NCBI GenBank assembly: GCA_963696675.1
Contig: CAVOLM010000014.1
Span: 6,912-70,911, forward strand
Reading direction: 5' to 3'
DNA length: 64,000 nt
DNA from: DATBVX01 sp963696675
GTDB taxonomy: Bacteria; Pseudomonadota; Gammaproteobacteria; Steroidobacterales; Steroidobacteraceae
Of this stretch, positions 50,470 to 59,648 are shown piece by piece. Each line of letters starts with the position of its first letter. Position 1 is the first letter of the stretch. Both the position numbers and the translations under genes were made by a program. The notes beneath the pieces are model-generated. The model worked only from the letters and a program-made list of their open reading frames with translations. It was not told the origin of the DNA and searched no databases.

Positions 50470-51282
50470 ATGAGTCCCCCAAACGATCGCGATGAGGCGA
50501 TCCTTGAGCACGTGCGGCGCTATCATCTGACGACCGCAGAGGTGCTCAAGCGGCACTTTTTCGCCGAGACCAACGATGCCGCGGTGAGAAAGGTCGTCTC
50601 ACGCCTGATTCACGAGAGACGCCTCCGGGCCTTCAACCTTTTTGATAACCGGAAATACTACGTGCTCACTCCCCGGGAGGCAGTCGCCCGGGGGGAGCAT
50701 AGGTGCGTCGCTCTGGAATTTAACTACCAGGGCTTTGTCAACGCCTACGCCGTGCTCTGCTTTTGCATGAGCCAAGGCGTCGAGATTTTCACGGCCAAGG
50801 AGTTCGAGGAGAAATTCCCCGACCTCCACATCCGCGGCGTGCGAAGCAGGAATTACTTCATCGACAGGGCAGGGGAGAATAACCGCCTGGGCTTCATCCA
50901 CGTCGATTACGGCTCAAACCCGGAGCGAATCGCAAAGAAGGTCCAGCGGATCATTTCACGAGGCTACACCCTGCCCGCCTTCACACGGCTCATCCAGAGA
51001 CGCCGCTTTATCGTCGCCGTGCTCACCCCGAGTGAGGAGAAGCGGGCCCAGATTATGGCCGCGATCGAGGCGGACCCGCCGCAATTTGTCGAGGTCAGAG
51101 TCGCTGCCGTCCCGGAGCTTAGAGACGTCCTCCTCAACCGCAAGAAGATAAAGACGACCGTGCCGAAACAGGGGGATGCTGAGCAAGCCGACGATCCCGA
51201 TGACGCTGCTGCTGAGCCAGAGCCCCAGGCGTGGGACGCCTCCCGGGGGTGGGACCCCTCCCAGGGGAGCCAGACCCCATGA
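50470..51282 (+). CDS. Replication-relaxation-like protein (2)
   Basis: 270 residues. N-terminal winged helix (DRDEAILEHVRRYHLTTAEV ... VVSRLIHERRLRAFNL), then a mixed domain (FEEKFPDLHIRGVRSRNYFI, DYGSNPERIAKKVQRIISRG, IQRRRFIVAVLTPSEEKRAQ) and an acidic Ala/Glu/Pro tail. It is a distant relative of the preceding protein. The stop overlaps the start of the membrane-protein gene as ATGA. Function on the element is unknown. Confidence 0.6.
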   Translation: MSPPNDRDEAILEHVRRYHLTTAEVLKRHFFAETNDAAVRKVVSRLIHERRLRAFNLFDNRKYYVLTPREAVARGEHRCVALEFNYQGFVNAYAVLCFCMSQGVEIFTAKEFEEKFPDLHIRGVRSRNYFIDRAGENNRLGFIHVDYGSNPERIAKKVQRIISRGYTLPAFTRLIQRRRFIVAVLTPSEEKRAQIMAAIEADPPQFVEVRVAAVPELRDVLLNRKKIKTTVPKQGDAEQADDPDDAAAEPEPQAWDASRGWDPSQGSQTP

Positions 51283-52616
51283 GACGAAATCTAGCTCGGG
51301 TCAGGGACACGCTTACCTGGAAGACGCTGACGGGCCACAAGGAGGTCGAACGGCTGAAGAAGTCGGCCCAGGAGTGCGAACTCAATTACCGCACCAGGCC
51401 GCTGGCGAAACTGAAGAGAGAACGTTCACACTTCGCTTCTTGGCGGGCTTGGCCTTTTTCTGCTTCGCCCTGGGCTCATACTTTGAGATTCTTCGTGCTC
51501 TCGACATGTCTTGGGGAATTTTGGTCTTTCCCCCCCTAATCTGCGTCTTCCTTCTTGGAGTCTGCTTTCACTGGCTTTTTCCCAAGAGCACGGCCACGGT
51601 CAACGTAGCCACGGGTGTGAACATTACCATAGCCGTTGCTTCCATCTTGTTCGTCCTCGTGATTGGGTTCGGGCACTTCGTGGAAATCCTACAGTGGGAT
51701 GGGTTTGCTTTTTGGTGCTTCTGGGTCTAGTTTTCGTCCTAGTATCTCTCTCTCAAGCCGTGTTCATAGCGGTCTCAGGAACACTCTTTGAGTCCTGGAA
51801 TTGGGTGCTGAGAACTAGCGGCGTCTTTGTCCTGTGTACCATTCCACTGTGCTTTTCTGAGGCACGACGGCCGTTCTTTCTCGTGTTTGGGCTTGCCTTT
51901 CTCTGTTCCCTAATCGCGGCACATCTGATCACTAAGCAATACGCTGCGTACCTTGCCACGAACGAGCGCATTGCGTGGTCAGTCACCGCAGCGTTACCGG
52001 GGTTACGTCGATGCCCTCCCCTTCGTGTCCGATCGTGAGGCCCCCGGCGAACTTCGTAGCTACCCCCAGAACTACGCAGTCCTGATCCTGCTTTTTCTGG
52101 TCAGTTGTCGCTTCTTGGACTATGTCCAGGGCACGAGGTCCACCTGGGTAGCTGGACCAGCGGGAATGCTTGCGCTGGCGGTGCTCATCCCCGCTACTTG
52201 GATACTCGTCCACAGGCGATTTAGCTTTGAGCAGGCAGCAGGGACGTGCTTTCAGGCCCTGGTCATCTTCCTTACCTATAACCGCCACGAGACGTCTGCG
52301 GCCGGAGTGTTCCGCTTCCCCACGCACATGCTTCGTCCGGCGAAACAAAGAAAGCGGCTGGTCTTAGTGGTCGTGTGTCTGAACTTTGCTGCATTGATCT
52401 GCGTCGGCGTGCCTTTGCCGCCATTTGTACCTCCCCCAGAGCCAGACTTCCGAACTCCGATATCCGCTGTCCCAGGCGGCGAATCCTTCACGGTGAGCAG
52501 CAGGACGCGAGGAAGCGTCCCCGCTGGCAGAAGCAGGATATGGGTGAGAATGGTCCCCGTGATCAGGAAGCGAAAAAAGCTGGGAGGCGGAGCTGAAACG
52601 CGCAAGGGAAGATCAT
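51279..52616 (+). pseudogene. Multi-spanning membrane protein, frameshifted; possibly the N-terminal part of the coupling protein
   Basis: Begins MRRNLARVRDTLTWKTLTGH with a basic cytoplasmic segment, then membrane segments in successive frames: TLRFLAGLAFFCFALGSYFE, PPLICVFLLGVCFHWLF, GVNITIAVASILFVLVIGFG, LGLVFVLVSLSQAVFIAV, FLVFGLAFLCSLIAAHL, NYAVLILLFLVSCRFLDYV, and RLVLVVVCLNFAALICVGVP. Frame changes lie near 51400, 51720, 51980 and 52590. No stop codon clearly separates it from the ATPase that follows, so both may be one protein of about 1040 residues with a membrane-embedded N-terminus. Confidence 0.55.
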
Positions 52617-54410
52617 AGGAACGTTCAGGTATTACTCACTATCATCTGCATCGTCTTGAGCCCAACTCTGCCCCTGGGGCTTTTCTTTCTCGTCTTTACG
52701 TTTGCCTCGGGAGGGGTTCTTTGTGCCTATTACGAGGCCCTGGAAGCCGAGAATGCCACGGAGATGCCCCCGCCACTCACCGCAAGCAGCTCCAAAGCGG
52801 CAAGTACCACGTACCAAACTCCTGGGACAACCGCGTCACTCGCATCATCGAGTCAGACAACCCGGATGAGACGAGCCATTTTTACCTGGGCCGTAGCCTC
52901 TACGGGGATTACCCCGTGCTACTTCACAAGAAGCTCCTCGAGCGCCATGCCCACATCCTGGGAAGCTCCGGCTCGAACAAGACCTCAATTGGCATTGCAC
53001 CGCTTCTGAGCCAGGTCATGTCCCAGGGTGACACCTCGATTCTGATCATCGATATGAAGGGTGATATGTCGCTTTTCGAGTGCGCCCGGAGGGAATCGCA
53101 GTTCGTAGGGCTTCCCTTCAAATGGTTCACCAACATCGCCGGGCATTCAAGCTATCTCTTCAACCCGCTCGACCAGAGTCACTTGCCTCTGCTGAGCGTC
53201 AACCAGAAGACTCAAGTCTCCCTTCAGGCCCTATCACTTGAGTACGGCGAGGACTACGGACGAGGCTACTTCTCGGCCTTGATGGAATCAGTCCTAAACG
53301 CCTACTTGAAGCACTTCCCGGACATCCACTCTTTTCGCGACCTGAGCCGATACCTTGGCGACAAGGCTTCCGCCCATGCCGCAGGTCTCAAGAGACGAGG
53401 ACATCGTCAACTCGAAGGCCCTGGAAGTGACCGTCAAGCGACTGGCGGAGCTTAACGTCCTGAATCTCAGAGCGGAGGACTTCAAAGACCCGCCGCTTGA
53501 GCCGCTGTTTACGAGAACCGCATCAATCTGCCCGATCTTATGAGGTCTCCGCAGGTCGTCTACTTCTATCTCTCCGGCACTTCCGAGCCGAAGACGGTCT
53601 CGATGATTGGCAAGCTCGTTTTGTTCACGCTGCTCACCGCAGCGGCCTCGACCCAGGAGAAGGAGCGAAGGCAGGTCTACATCTTTGCCGATGAGTTCCA
53701 GCGGCTTATGTCCCAGAACCTGGAGATTTTCTTCGAGCAGGCCCGCTCGATGAAGCTTTCCTTCATCCTTGCCAATCAGGACCTCTCCCAGCTCAGGGGC
53801 AAGGGGGTAGACATCCTCAATCTGGTCGAATCCTGTACGGCCTTCAAGCAGCTTTTTACAGCAGCGGATAAAGATACCAGCGACCTGCTGGCACGGCTCT
53901 CGGGTGAGGGGATGTTTCACGTTGCCGCTTGGGAGGAACTAATAGACAAGCGAATCGATGACAAGCCGGACGACGTGTTTGACATCACCCAAGCCCCCGA
54001 CGCTAATCCAAGCAGCATGGCCATGGTCAGGGTCAATGAGAACAGCGGCCCGCGGCTTGAGCAAAACACGATCATCGAAGTGAGCGCCGACCAGTTCGGC
54101 TCCTTCGTGCGCTTCGCCCAGAGTTCGGGTTTCACCCGGTTCTCTGGCTATGTCACACCAATTATCTGTGAGTATCACCTGAGCGAAGACGAGTACAAGG
54201 CACGGTCCGAAAGCCCCTGGCCCGAGCAAGCAGACGAGACCCTCCTTGTCGAAGGCGAGGAGAAAGCAGCTCCGGGCAAAAGTCACTTCCGCCCTGAGAA
54301 CCGCCAACGGGGAGGGCTCCGGCCCGGCATCAGAGCAGATCCCCCAGCGGTCAGAGCCAGAGACTTACGACATCGACAACTCAATTGAAGCCCGGCTCGA
54401 CCGGCTATGA
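52617..54410 (+). pseudogene. Type IV coupling protein (VirD4/TraG-like ATPase), frameshifted
   Basis: DNA-pumping ATPase of conjugation. A membrane segment (LPLGLFFLVFTFASGGVLCA) is followed by HFYLGRSLYGDYPVLLHKKL, Walker A GSSGSNKTS, Walker B SILIIDMKGD, and later IFADEFQRLMSQNLEIFFEQ with SFILANQDLSQL, the usual TraG/TraD arrangement. Frame changes lie near 52785, 53390, 53510 and 54280. With the last one repaired, the C-terminus reads SEPETYDIDNSIEARLDRL and ends at 54410. It shows that the surrounding DNA is a conjugative or mobilisable element. No relaxase or VirB4 is visible in the window. Confidence 0.75.
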
Positions 54411-54423
54411 AAGCGAGCACACC

Positions 54424-55053
54424 ATGAGCACTCACGCTGACAACTCAGCCGCCCCGCAACGGCCTGACCTGACCAACACCCATGCCGCGGCTACCAACCA
54501 GCCGGGCTCGTCGAGAAAGAGCCGGCTGTCCATCGCCACACTCTTTCAATGGGTCTGCATCCTCGTCCTTGGTCTGTTCCTCGGTCGCTCCTTCATGAGC
54601 GAGTCCGACAAGGGGCAACCACCCGCTTTGCAGCCAGGCGTTGACAAGGAGTCAGTTGTAGCGAGACCAGGATATTGCCAGCGAGTAAGAAGGCAGATGC
54701 ACACGAGCCCCGTGGCTGCCTGGCCGGAGTCTAAGCCGCCGCCTGATTCTGATTCCAGTCCGTCTACCGAACAACTCGCCTTAGCTAACTTACGTCCGCC
54801 GTCGAGGCTAGAACGAGCTGAGGCGGGGGGTAAGCCAGTGCTGCTTGCGCGCGCCCGACTCCAGTCGCCAGGAACTGATCGACTTGGCCAATCACACGTT
54901 GAGCGAACTCGACAACTGTGAACGCCTAAATGCTCGGTTCATGGAGGCTCGAAAGGCCCTCTTCTCAGATGAAATCGGAAAGAAAGTGGCGGCAGACCTG
55001 GCAAACGTCAAACGAACCAGGGCCGTTCTGACCCAGGAAAAGACGCTGACTAT
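54424..55053 (+). pseudogene. Membrane-anchored coiled-coil protein, 5' part (interrupted by ISL3 element)
   Basis: Starts MSTHADNSAAPQRPDLTNTH, 14 nt after the coupling-protein stop. One membrane helix follows (SIATLFQWVCILVLGLFLGR, about residues 38-58), then a polar linker. After a frame change near 54850 comes a charged helix (ELIDLANHTLSELDNCERLN, EIGKKVAADLANVKRTRAVL) that ends at the left end of the insertion sequence. The 3' part resumes at 56596. The intact protein would have about 490 residues, anchored in the inner membrane with a long coiled coil. No known function. Confidence 0.55.
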
Positions 55054-56595
55054 GCAGAATCTGTGGGTGAACAGGCCGCTGTACAGGAAGGAGGAGAAAC
55101 GGTCCTTGGAGGGAGAACGCTCCTTGCCAGATTTCGCCGCCTCCCTGCTGGCGACCGGGGGCTCATTGCCGCCCCCTGGACCCCGCTAGCCTCTCTCTGT
55201 TGCCGACGAAGAAAACTCGCGCAGGCCCAGAAACGGGCAAGTTCACCCACATGACCCCGCGCTAAACGAGAACAGAATCGCATTCTGGGACAGCCGTCAG
55301 CCAAGATGGAGCTGCACAGCTTCAATCGAAACCGGGAGTGCCCCAGGATGCGTATCCAGACGATCCTCAATCGCGTGGAGAAGTTTAAGTCGTTCGTTTA
55401 CAGCGACACGAGCCTGGAGGAGCAGGACGTCGGTCCGGCGCTGGTGGTGCAGATCCAACCTCGAAGGAACAGCCGCCCGGTTTGCTCCGGGTGTGGGCGG
55501 CCTGGTCCCGCGTATGATCGCCTGGAGGAACGGCGGTTCGAGTTCGTGCCGTTGTGGGGAATCGCGGTGTTCTTGGCCTATCGGATGCGCCGGGTGAACT
55601 GCCCGCAGTGTGGTGTGACCGTGGAGATGGTGCCGTGGTGCGACGGCAAGAATCACTTGACGACGACCTACCGCTGGTATCTGGCGACCTGGGCCAAGCG
55701 TCTGAGTTGGAGTGAGGTGGCGTCGATCTTCCGCACCTCCTGGAACAGTGTCTGCCGGGCAGTGGAGCACGCCGTTGAATGGGGCCTGGCGCATCGGGAC
55801 TTGAGCAAGGTAACGGCCGTGGGCGTGGACGAGGTCGCCTGTCGACGCGGGCACAATTACCTGACGTTGCTGTATGACATAGGCGAGGCGAGGCGGCTGC
55901 TGGCGGTGGCTGAAGGACGGACGGAGGCGAGCTTGCGTTCCTGCCTTGAGGAGCTGGGCGAGTCGGTCTGCGAAGGGGTACAGTTCGTGTGCAGCGACAT
56001 GTGGAAGCCGTACCTGAATGTGATCGCAAAGCAGCTGTCGCACGCGGTGCACGTGTTGGACCGGTTCCACATCATGCAGAAGTTTGGCAAGGCGATCGAC
56101 GAGATCCGGGCGGAGGAGGCCAAGCGGCTGGAGCGAGACGGCTACGAGCCGGTGCTCAAGAGGTCGCGGTGGTGCCTCTTGAAGCGGCCGGAGAACCGGA
56201 CCGACAAGGAGACAGTGAAGCTGTCGGAAGTTCTGAAGTACAACCTGCGGACGGTGCGTGCGTACCTGCTGCGGGAGGAGTTCCAACGGTTCTGGGAATA
56301 TGTGAGCCCGACATGGGCGGGGAAGTTCCTCGATGAGTGGACAGCTCGGGTGATGCGTTCGCGTCTGGAGCCAATGAAGAAGGTAGCGCGCATGCTGCGG
56401 AGTCACCGGCCGTTGATCCTGAATTGGTTCCGTGCCCGGGGCGAGGTCTCGGCAGGGGCTGTGGAGGGTCTGAACAACAAAGTGAAACTGGTGACGAGAA
56501 AATCGTATGGTTTTCGGACATCGGACGTGGCGAAACTGGCTTTGTTACACAATCTCGGGCGACTCCCCGAGCCAGAACACACCCACAGATTCTGC
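55054..56595 (+). mobile_element. ISL3-family insertion sequence
   Basis: Bounded by a 16-bp perfect terminal inverted repeat: GCAGAATCTGTGGGTG at 55054-55069 and its reverse complement at 56580-56595. The length is 1542 bp, within the ISL3 range, with one transposase gene. The flanking bases (CTGACTAT left, TGCCGCTT right) do not match as an 8-bp target duplication, so one flank may have changed after insertion. It splits a coiled-coil gene. Confidence 0.8.
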
Positions 56596-56610
56596 TGCCG
56601 CTTTCTATAA
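55348..56610 (+). CDS. ISL3-family transposase
   Basis: 420 residues from MRIQTILNRVEKFKSFVYSD; an ATG 14 codons earlier is possible. N-terminal zinc finger pairs (CSGCGRPG, CPQCGVTV), helix-turn-helix (WSEVASIFRTSWNSVCRAVE) and DDE catalytic residues in AVGVDEVACRRG, VCSDMWKPYLNVI and AGAVEGLNNKVKLVTRKSYG. The coding frame reads through the right terminal repeat and stops at 56610. The frame is intact. Confidence 0.9.
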   Translation: MRIQTILNRVEKFKSFVYSDTSLEEQDVGPALVVQIQPRRNSRPVCSGCGRPGPAYDRLEERRFEFVPLWGIAVFLAYRMRRVNCPQCGVTVEMVPWCDGKNHLTTTYRWYLATWAKRLSWSEVASIFRTSWNSVCRAVEHAVEWGLAHRDLSKVTAVGVDEVACRRGHNYLTLLYDIGEARRLLAVAEGRTEASLRSCLEELGESVCEGVQFVCSDMWKPYLNVIAKQLSHAVHVLDRFHIMQKFGKAIDEIRAEEAKRLERDGYEPVLKRSRWCLLKRPENRTDKETVKLSEVLKYNLRTVRAYLLREEFQRFWEYVSPTWAGKFLDEWTARVMRSRLEPMKKVARMLRSHRPLILNWFRARGEVSAGAVEGLNNKVKLVTRKSYGFRTSDVAKLALLHNLGRLPEPEHTHRFCCRFL

Positions 56611-57449
56611 GTGAGAGCAAAAGCTTCATCGCAAATCTACTTGAGCCGATCCGACAGGCCCAGAAAGACCCCAATGACTTGAGCCCTGTTCCTGAGGATG
56701 TACGAGCCAGTGTGCAGAAGACGCTCGACCGGGTTAACGCCGCAAGCGAAACGTGCGAAAGAATGGCCGGGGAGTTGGAAACCATCATCGACGAAGCCGC
56801 AACGACTACGGAGAAGCCTGCTGGAGATCGGCCTCAAGCAAGCGATTACCAGGCTTGAAAGACAGGAGTCAAAGGACGCACGGACCTAATCACCAAGGAA
56901 GTCGACGACCAACAGAAGGACACCGACCGGAGGATTGCCAAGGCGAAGGCCGACGAAGCGAAAGCCAAGGGCGACCTTGCCGTTCTAAAGATCGAGGAGG
57001 GTGTGAAAGCCGCCGAGTTAGAAGCAGCGAACATTGCAGCCGCGCAGCAACGCAAGAGGGAGCATGACGAAGTCATTCGCCTTGCGAAAGACCCAGTGCT
57101 CCAGAGCACATTCCGCTGTTTCCTGGACAAAGGCTACGTCGCTTACAACGTTCATCCTGGAGGAGCGCCGCGGAAAGGGCGAGCGGCCCCTTTCGGGATC
57201 GGTCTGGATTTGAACAAACACGGCTGGCTTTCCGACTCCAAAGCGTTTGCCAAAGCGATGGCAGGCCGGGCTAACACTGACCTATACAACAACTTCACCG
57301 ACCGCCGCCACTACCCCTATCCCAGGACCGCAGCCGAGTGGGATGAGATCGACCGTCTCTTGGTGTTGTTCAAGAAGGTTGGGCCGGTCTGGGTTGAGAT
57401 GAGCTCCTGGAGCCGTGATCCGATGAGCCCAGACAGCGGCTTAGTCTAG
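56596..57449 (+). pseudogene. Membrane-anchored coiled-coil protein, 3' part
   Basis: Continues the gene interrupted by the ISL3 element: ISESKSFIANLLEPIRQAQK, VPEDVRASVQKTLDRVNAAS. A frame change near 56820 and another near 56885 lead to VDDQQKDTDRRIAKAKADEA and EGVKAAELEAANIAAAQQRK (continuous helix). A C-terminal globular part follows (DPVLQSTFRCFLDKGYVAYN, GIGLDLNKHGWLSDSKAFAK), ending DPMSPDSGLV. It is followed by a terminator hairpin. I do not recognise the C-terminal domain. Confidence 0.55.
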
Positions 57450-57479
57450 CCCGAAACTTCCCCGCATGCGCAGGAAAGA

Positions 57480-57509
57480 GGGGTAAGACCCTCGGAAGAG
57501 TCTTACCCC
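57480..57509. terminator. Bidirectional hairpin terminator
   Basis: GGGGTAAGAC (57480-57489) and GTCTTACCCC (57500-57509) form a perfect 10-bp stem with a 10-nt loop. It lies between the converging ends of the coiled-coil gene and the small membrane-protein gene. The T-runs are weak on both sides. Confidence 0.65.
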
Positions 57510-57518
57510 TTGGGGCTG

Positions 57519-57758
57519 TTACTGCGAATCTTGGAAGAATCCGCCGTCCCCATGCTTTGCCTGTTCATTGATGTCATGAACCAAAGCAACGCACAGCCTG
57601 ACCAAGAACCAGACAATGCAAAGCACTAGAAAGGCCCGCTTGAACCATGCAACCAGAGATTGCAGACGGCTCGGACGTGGACCATTCCAGCTCGGTTCTC
57701 TTGTCAAATCCAACCATTCAAAGATATTTCGACGATATGGCATAATGCCTCTTACCAT
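57519..57758 (-). CDS. Small single-pass membrane protein
   Basis: 79 residues: MVRGIMPYRRNIFEWLDLTR, a basic stretch, then a hydrophobic helix AFLVLCIVWFLVRLCVALVH (about residues 42-61) and a charged tail. A start at the internal MPYRRN (codon 6) is also possible. It ends 9 nt from the shared terminator hairpin. Small membrane proteins at this place on mobile elements are often entry-exclusion or toxin-like, but nothing here proves a role. Confidence 0.45.
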   Translation of the reverse strand: MVRGIMPYRRNIFEWLDLTREPSWNGPRPSRLQSLVAWFKRAFLVLCIVWFLVRLCVALVHDINEQAKHGDGGFFQDSQ

Positions 57759-58270
57759 TAAGCAGCAGGGTTTTAGTCGACTGCACCTACCTGGAGCAGC
57801 CGGGGGCTAGAGCCTGCCTTCTCCTTACACCCGCCCAAGAACCACGAGGTCCCTCGACTGTGCATAAGCGATAATCAGCACTGGCCTACGCTTAAGTACT
57901 TAAATGGTGTGATTGCTCCTTGGTCGGCCTGTCACCCCGGCGAGACGGTGTCTCGACTCTGGCCTTTGGTTAGGGTCTCCGGGTCAGATTCAGGGGGTGG
58001 AACGGAGAGCGAAAAGGCACGGGGGCCTCGTCCTTCATTGTATGGCGCTGGTGTCGGTCAAGAAAGGGCGGGGCGGCTCAGGTTTCTTGGGGTAGGGTCA
58101 TTGATCCCCTTCCACAGATAGCAGCTCGCCAGGCGTCTCTCGGAAGAACACGTCATCGCGATCTCCCTTCGATGGATTGTGGGGAAGGAGCCTGGTGCGA
58201 CCTCGCACGCAGGCAATCGCGTTTATCGTAACACTGCGCACCCACCGGAAGCAGGGGACAGGCTCCTGGC
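57759..58270. other. 512-base region without a supported gene
   Basis: Contains a perfect 12-bp palindrome TTAAGTACTTAA (57892-57903) and an AT-rich pocket around it, which could be an operator or part of an origin. A plus-strand frame of 70 codons (57909-58121) is low-complexity and lacks a ribosome site, so I do not call it. The region ends at the promoter of the first RNA/protein unit. Confidence 0.5.
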
Positions 58271-58305
58271 TAGACCCTACTCTCAGAGCGGCCAGCGGTT
58301 AGAAT
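58271..58305 (+). promoter_or_regulatory. Promoter of RNA/protein unit 1
   Basis: TAGACCCTAC (58271-58280), 18 bases, then TTAGAAT (58299-58305). The same elements with the same 18-base spacing occur before unit 2, although most spacer bases differ. That selective conservation marks them as functional: TAGAAT as -10 and the TAG-CCCTAC block as an upstream element. Confidence 0.65.
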
Positions 58306-58570
58306 GAAGATACAAAGCCCTCGTGCTTTGTCGTCCTCCCAGCCGTTCCTCGTCGCCCGGAGGCCCTAAACAATGGCGTAGGCGTAAACAACGCCCGAAC
58401 GAGTCAAGGCAGAATTAGTCTCGGGATTCCCTGACATCATTTGCTCCCAATTAGCACACGCACAGGTTTCGTTCATGGTCCTCAAAGAGGGCCATGAATA
58501 GAGCTCACACGTGAGCTGATTGACAAACTACCAGGGGACACCACCCTGTTTTGTGGAGCGAGTGAAACTT
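58306..58570 (+). ncRNA. Conserved structured leader RNA, copy 1
   Basis: About 265 nt between promoter and start codon. It shares a 51-base identical block with copy 2 (58323-58373 against 59046-59096), beginning GTGCTTTGTCGTCCTCCCAG. Stems seen in both copies: CCTCC/GGAGG (58335-58363), GGCGT/ACGCC (58375-58395), an 11-bp hairpin TCATGGTCCTC with GAGGGCCATGA (58473-58497), a hairpin AGCTCAC/GTGAGCT (58502-58517) and CAGGG/CCCTG (58532-58548) just before the gene. I do not recognise a known riboswitch or ribozyme class. It could be a cis-regulator or an independent RNA. Confidence 0.65.
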
Positions 58571-58915
58571 ATGACGGAGAAATTCCTCACAAGTACATAT
58601 CAATTTTTTAACACACACGATCATTACGGCTTAGAAACCTCGGAAGGTGAGGACGTTGAGCTGAAGTTTCGAGCGGTTCGTGATCCCAAGACTCGAAAGG
58701 TTGGGTTCGAGATCACGATTCCCAACGCCGATGCTTTGGTCTTTCCGGACGATCTTCCAAGGCTAATCCGGGCTTTTGGCTGGGGGATGGCCAGTCTCTG
58801 CTGGAACATGCAGGCTGGTAGTTCTCTGTCAGGGACTCGGGCGCGTGTTTGGGCTGCGGCTGCTTGTGTGTGCAGTAAAGTTGATTATGTGTTTCAGGAT
58901 ACAGCGCATGACTAA
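58571..58915 (+). CDS. Unknown small protein of RNA/protein unit 1
   Basis: 114 residues: MTEKFLTSTYQFFNTHDHYG, LETSEGEDVELKFRAVRDPK, then ADALVFPDDLPRLIRAFGWG and a C-terminal helix with Cys residues. A start 17 codons upstream is possible, but the homologous start in unit 2 aligns with 58571. It is about half identical to the unit 2 protein, most strongly in TSEG, AVRDPKT and ALVFPDDLPRL-RAFGWG. No signal peptide, no membrane segment. Family unknown to me. Its own promoter, leader and terminator surround it. Confidence 0.75.
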   Translation: MTEKFLTSTYQFFNTHDHYGLETSEGEDVELKFRAVRDPKTRKVGFEITIPNADALVFPDDLPRLIRAFGWGMASLCWNMQAGSSLSGTRARVWAAAACVCSKVDYVFQDTAHD

Positions 58916-58924
58916 TTGATGCCG

Positions 58925-58960
58925 GGCGGTTCTTGTTTTCAGACAGGAGCCGCCTTTTTT
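58925..58960 (+). terminator. Rho-independent terminator of unit 1
   Basis: GGCGGTTCTTGT pairs with ACAGGAGCCGCC over 12 bp (three G-T wobbles) around a TTTCAG loop, followed by TTTTTT (58955-58960). It starts 9 nt after the stop codon. The same structure with compensating changes follows unit 2. Confidence 0.88.
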
Positions 58961-58992
58961 GTTTGTCATCGCTCGCAGGGTTCGGACTCCGG

Positions 58993-59027
58993 TAGCCCCT
59001 ACCTTCCCACCCGGGACTCGTTAGAAT
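58993..59027 (+). promoter_or_regulatory. Promoter of RNA/protein unit 2
   Basis: TAGCCCCTAC (58993-59002), 18 bases, then TTAGAAT (59021-59027), as in unit 1. It begins about 30 bases after the unit 1 terminator, so each unit is transcribed on its own. Confidence 0.65.
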
Positions 59028-59295
59028 GGAGATTACGAAGCCTTGGTGCTTTGTCGTCCTCCCAGCCGTTCCTCGTCGCCCGGAGGCCCTAAACAACGGC
59101 GTAGGCGTGAACAACGCCCGAACGTGCCAAGGCACCATTAATCTCGGGAAGTCCTGAAGTCATTGCTCCATGCCAGCGCACAGAAAGGTTGTGTTCATGA
59201 CCCTCGTTTGAGGGCCATGAGCAGGACTCAGATGTGAGCTGAGTTGGCAACCCCCCAGGGGACACCACCCTGGTTTTCTTGGAGCAAAGACACTT
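59028..59295 (+). ncRNA. Conserved structured leader RNA, copy 2
   Basis: About 268 nt, same order of elements as copy 1. GCCTTGG (59040-59046) pairs with CCAAGGC (59127-59133) and closes the 5' domain. Inside it GGCGT (59098-59102) pairs with ACGCC (59114-59118). TCATGACCCTC/GAGGGCCATGA (59195-59220) keeps the hairpin of copy 1 with a changed sequence and loop. CCAGGG/CCCTGG (59255-59273) precedes the gene. Between the hairpins the two copies differ freely, so structure is more conserved than sequence there. Confidence 0.65.
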
Positions 59296-59643
59296 ATGAA
59301 GGAGAAATTCCTTACAAGCACATATGGTTGTAATAACACAAACAGCGAGTTCGGTCTACTGACCTCGGAAGGTAAGCAAGTTAAGCTCGGGTTTGAAGCA
59401 GTACGTGATCCGAAGACTGGAGGGGTCCAGTTAACGATCACGGTCCCACATGCTGAAGCTCTGGTTTTTCCAGACGATCTTCCGAGGCTTGTCCGAGCAT
59501 TTGGATGGGGAATAGTCGATCTCTGGGCAGTAATGCTGATCGATGATTCTCGTATAAATGCTCTAGGGGCCATGTTGGGACGCTGTGCTCGCTTGATGTG
59601 TAAAATCGACCATATTTTCAGACATCCCCATTATGATGTTTGA
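59296..59643 (+). CDS. Unknown small protein of RNA/protein unit 2
   Basis: 115 residues starting MKEKFLTSTYGCNNTNSEFG. It shares LLTSEGKQVKLGFEAVRDPK and ALVFPDDLPRLVRAFGWG with the unit 1 protein; the region after residue 80 and the extreme C-terminus have diverged more. TTGGAG lies 14 nt before the ATG. Predicted as a mixed alpha/beta cytoplasmic protein; no catalytic motif is evident. I know no family for it. Confidence 0.78.
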   Translation: MKEKFLTSTYGCNNTNSEFGLLTSEGKQVKLGFEAVRDPKTGGVQLTITVPHAEALVFPDDLPRLVRAFGWGIVDLWAVMLIDDSRINALGAMLGRCARLMCKIDHIFRHPHYDV

Positions 59644-59648
59644 TGCCT

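Noticed and set aside
57909..58121. Plus-strand frame of 70 codons before the RNA/protein units
   Set aside because: No ribosome site, low-complexity product, and no counterpart before unit 2.
58306..58570. Known riboswitch or hammerhead-type ribozyme in the leader RNA
   Set aside because: I looked for the core signatures of TPP, cobalamin, glycine, c-di-GMP and hammerhead motifs and did not find them; this was by eye and not a covariance search.
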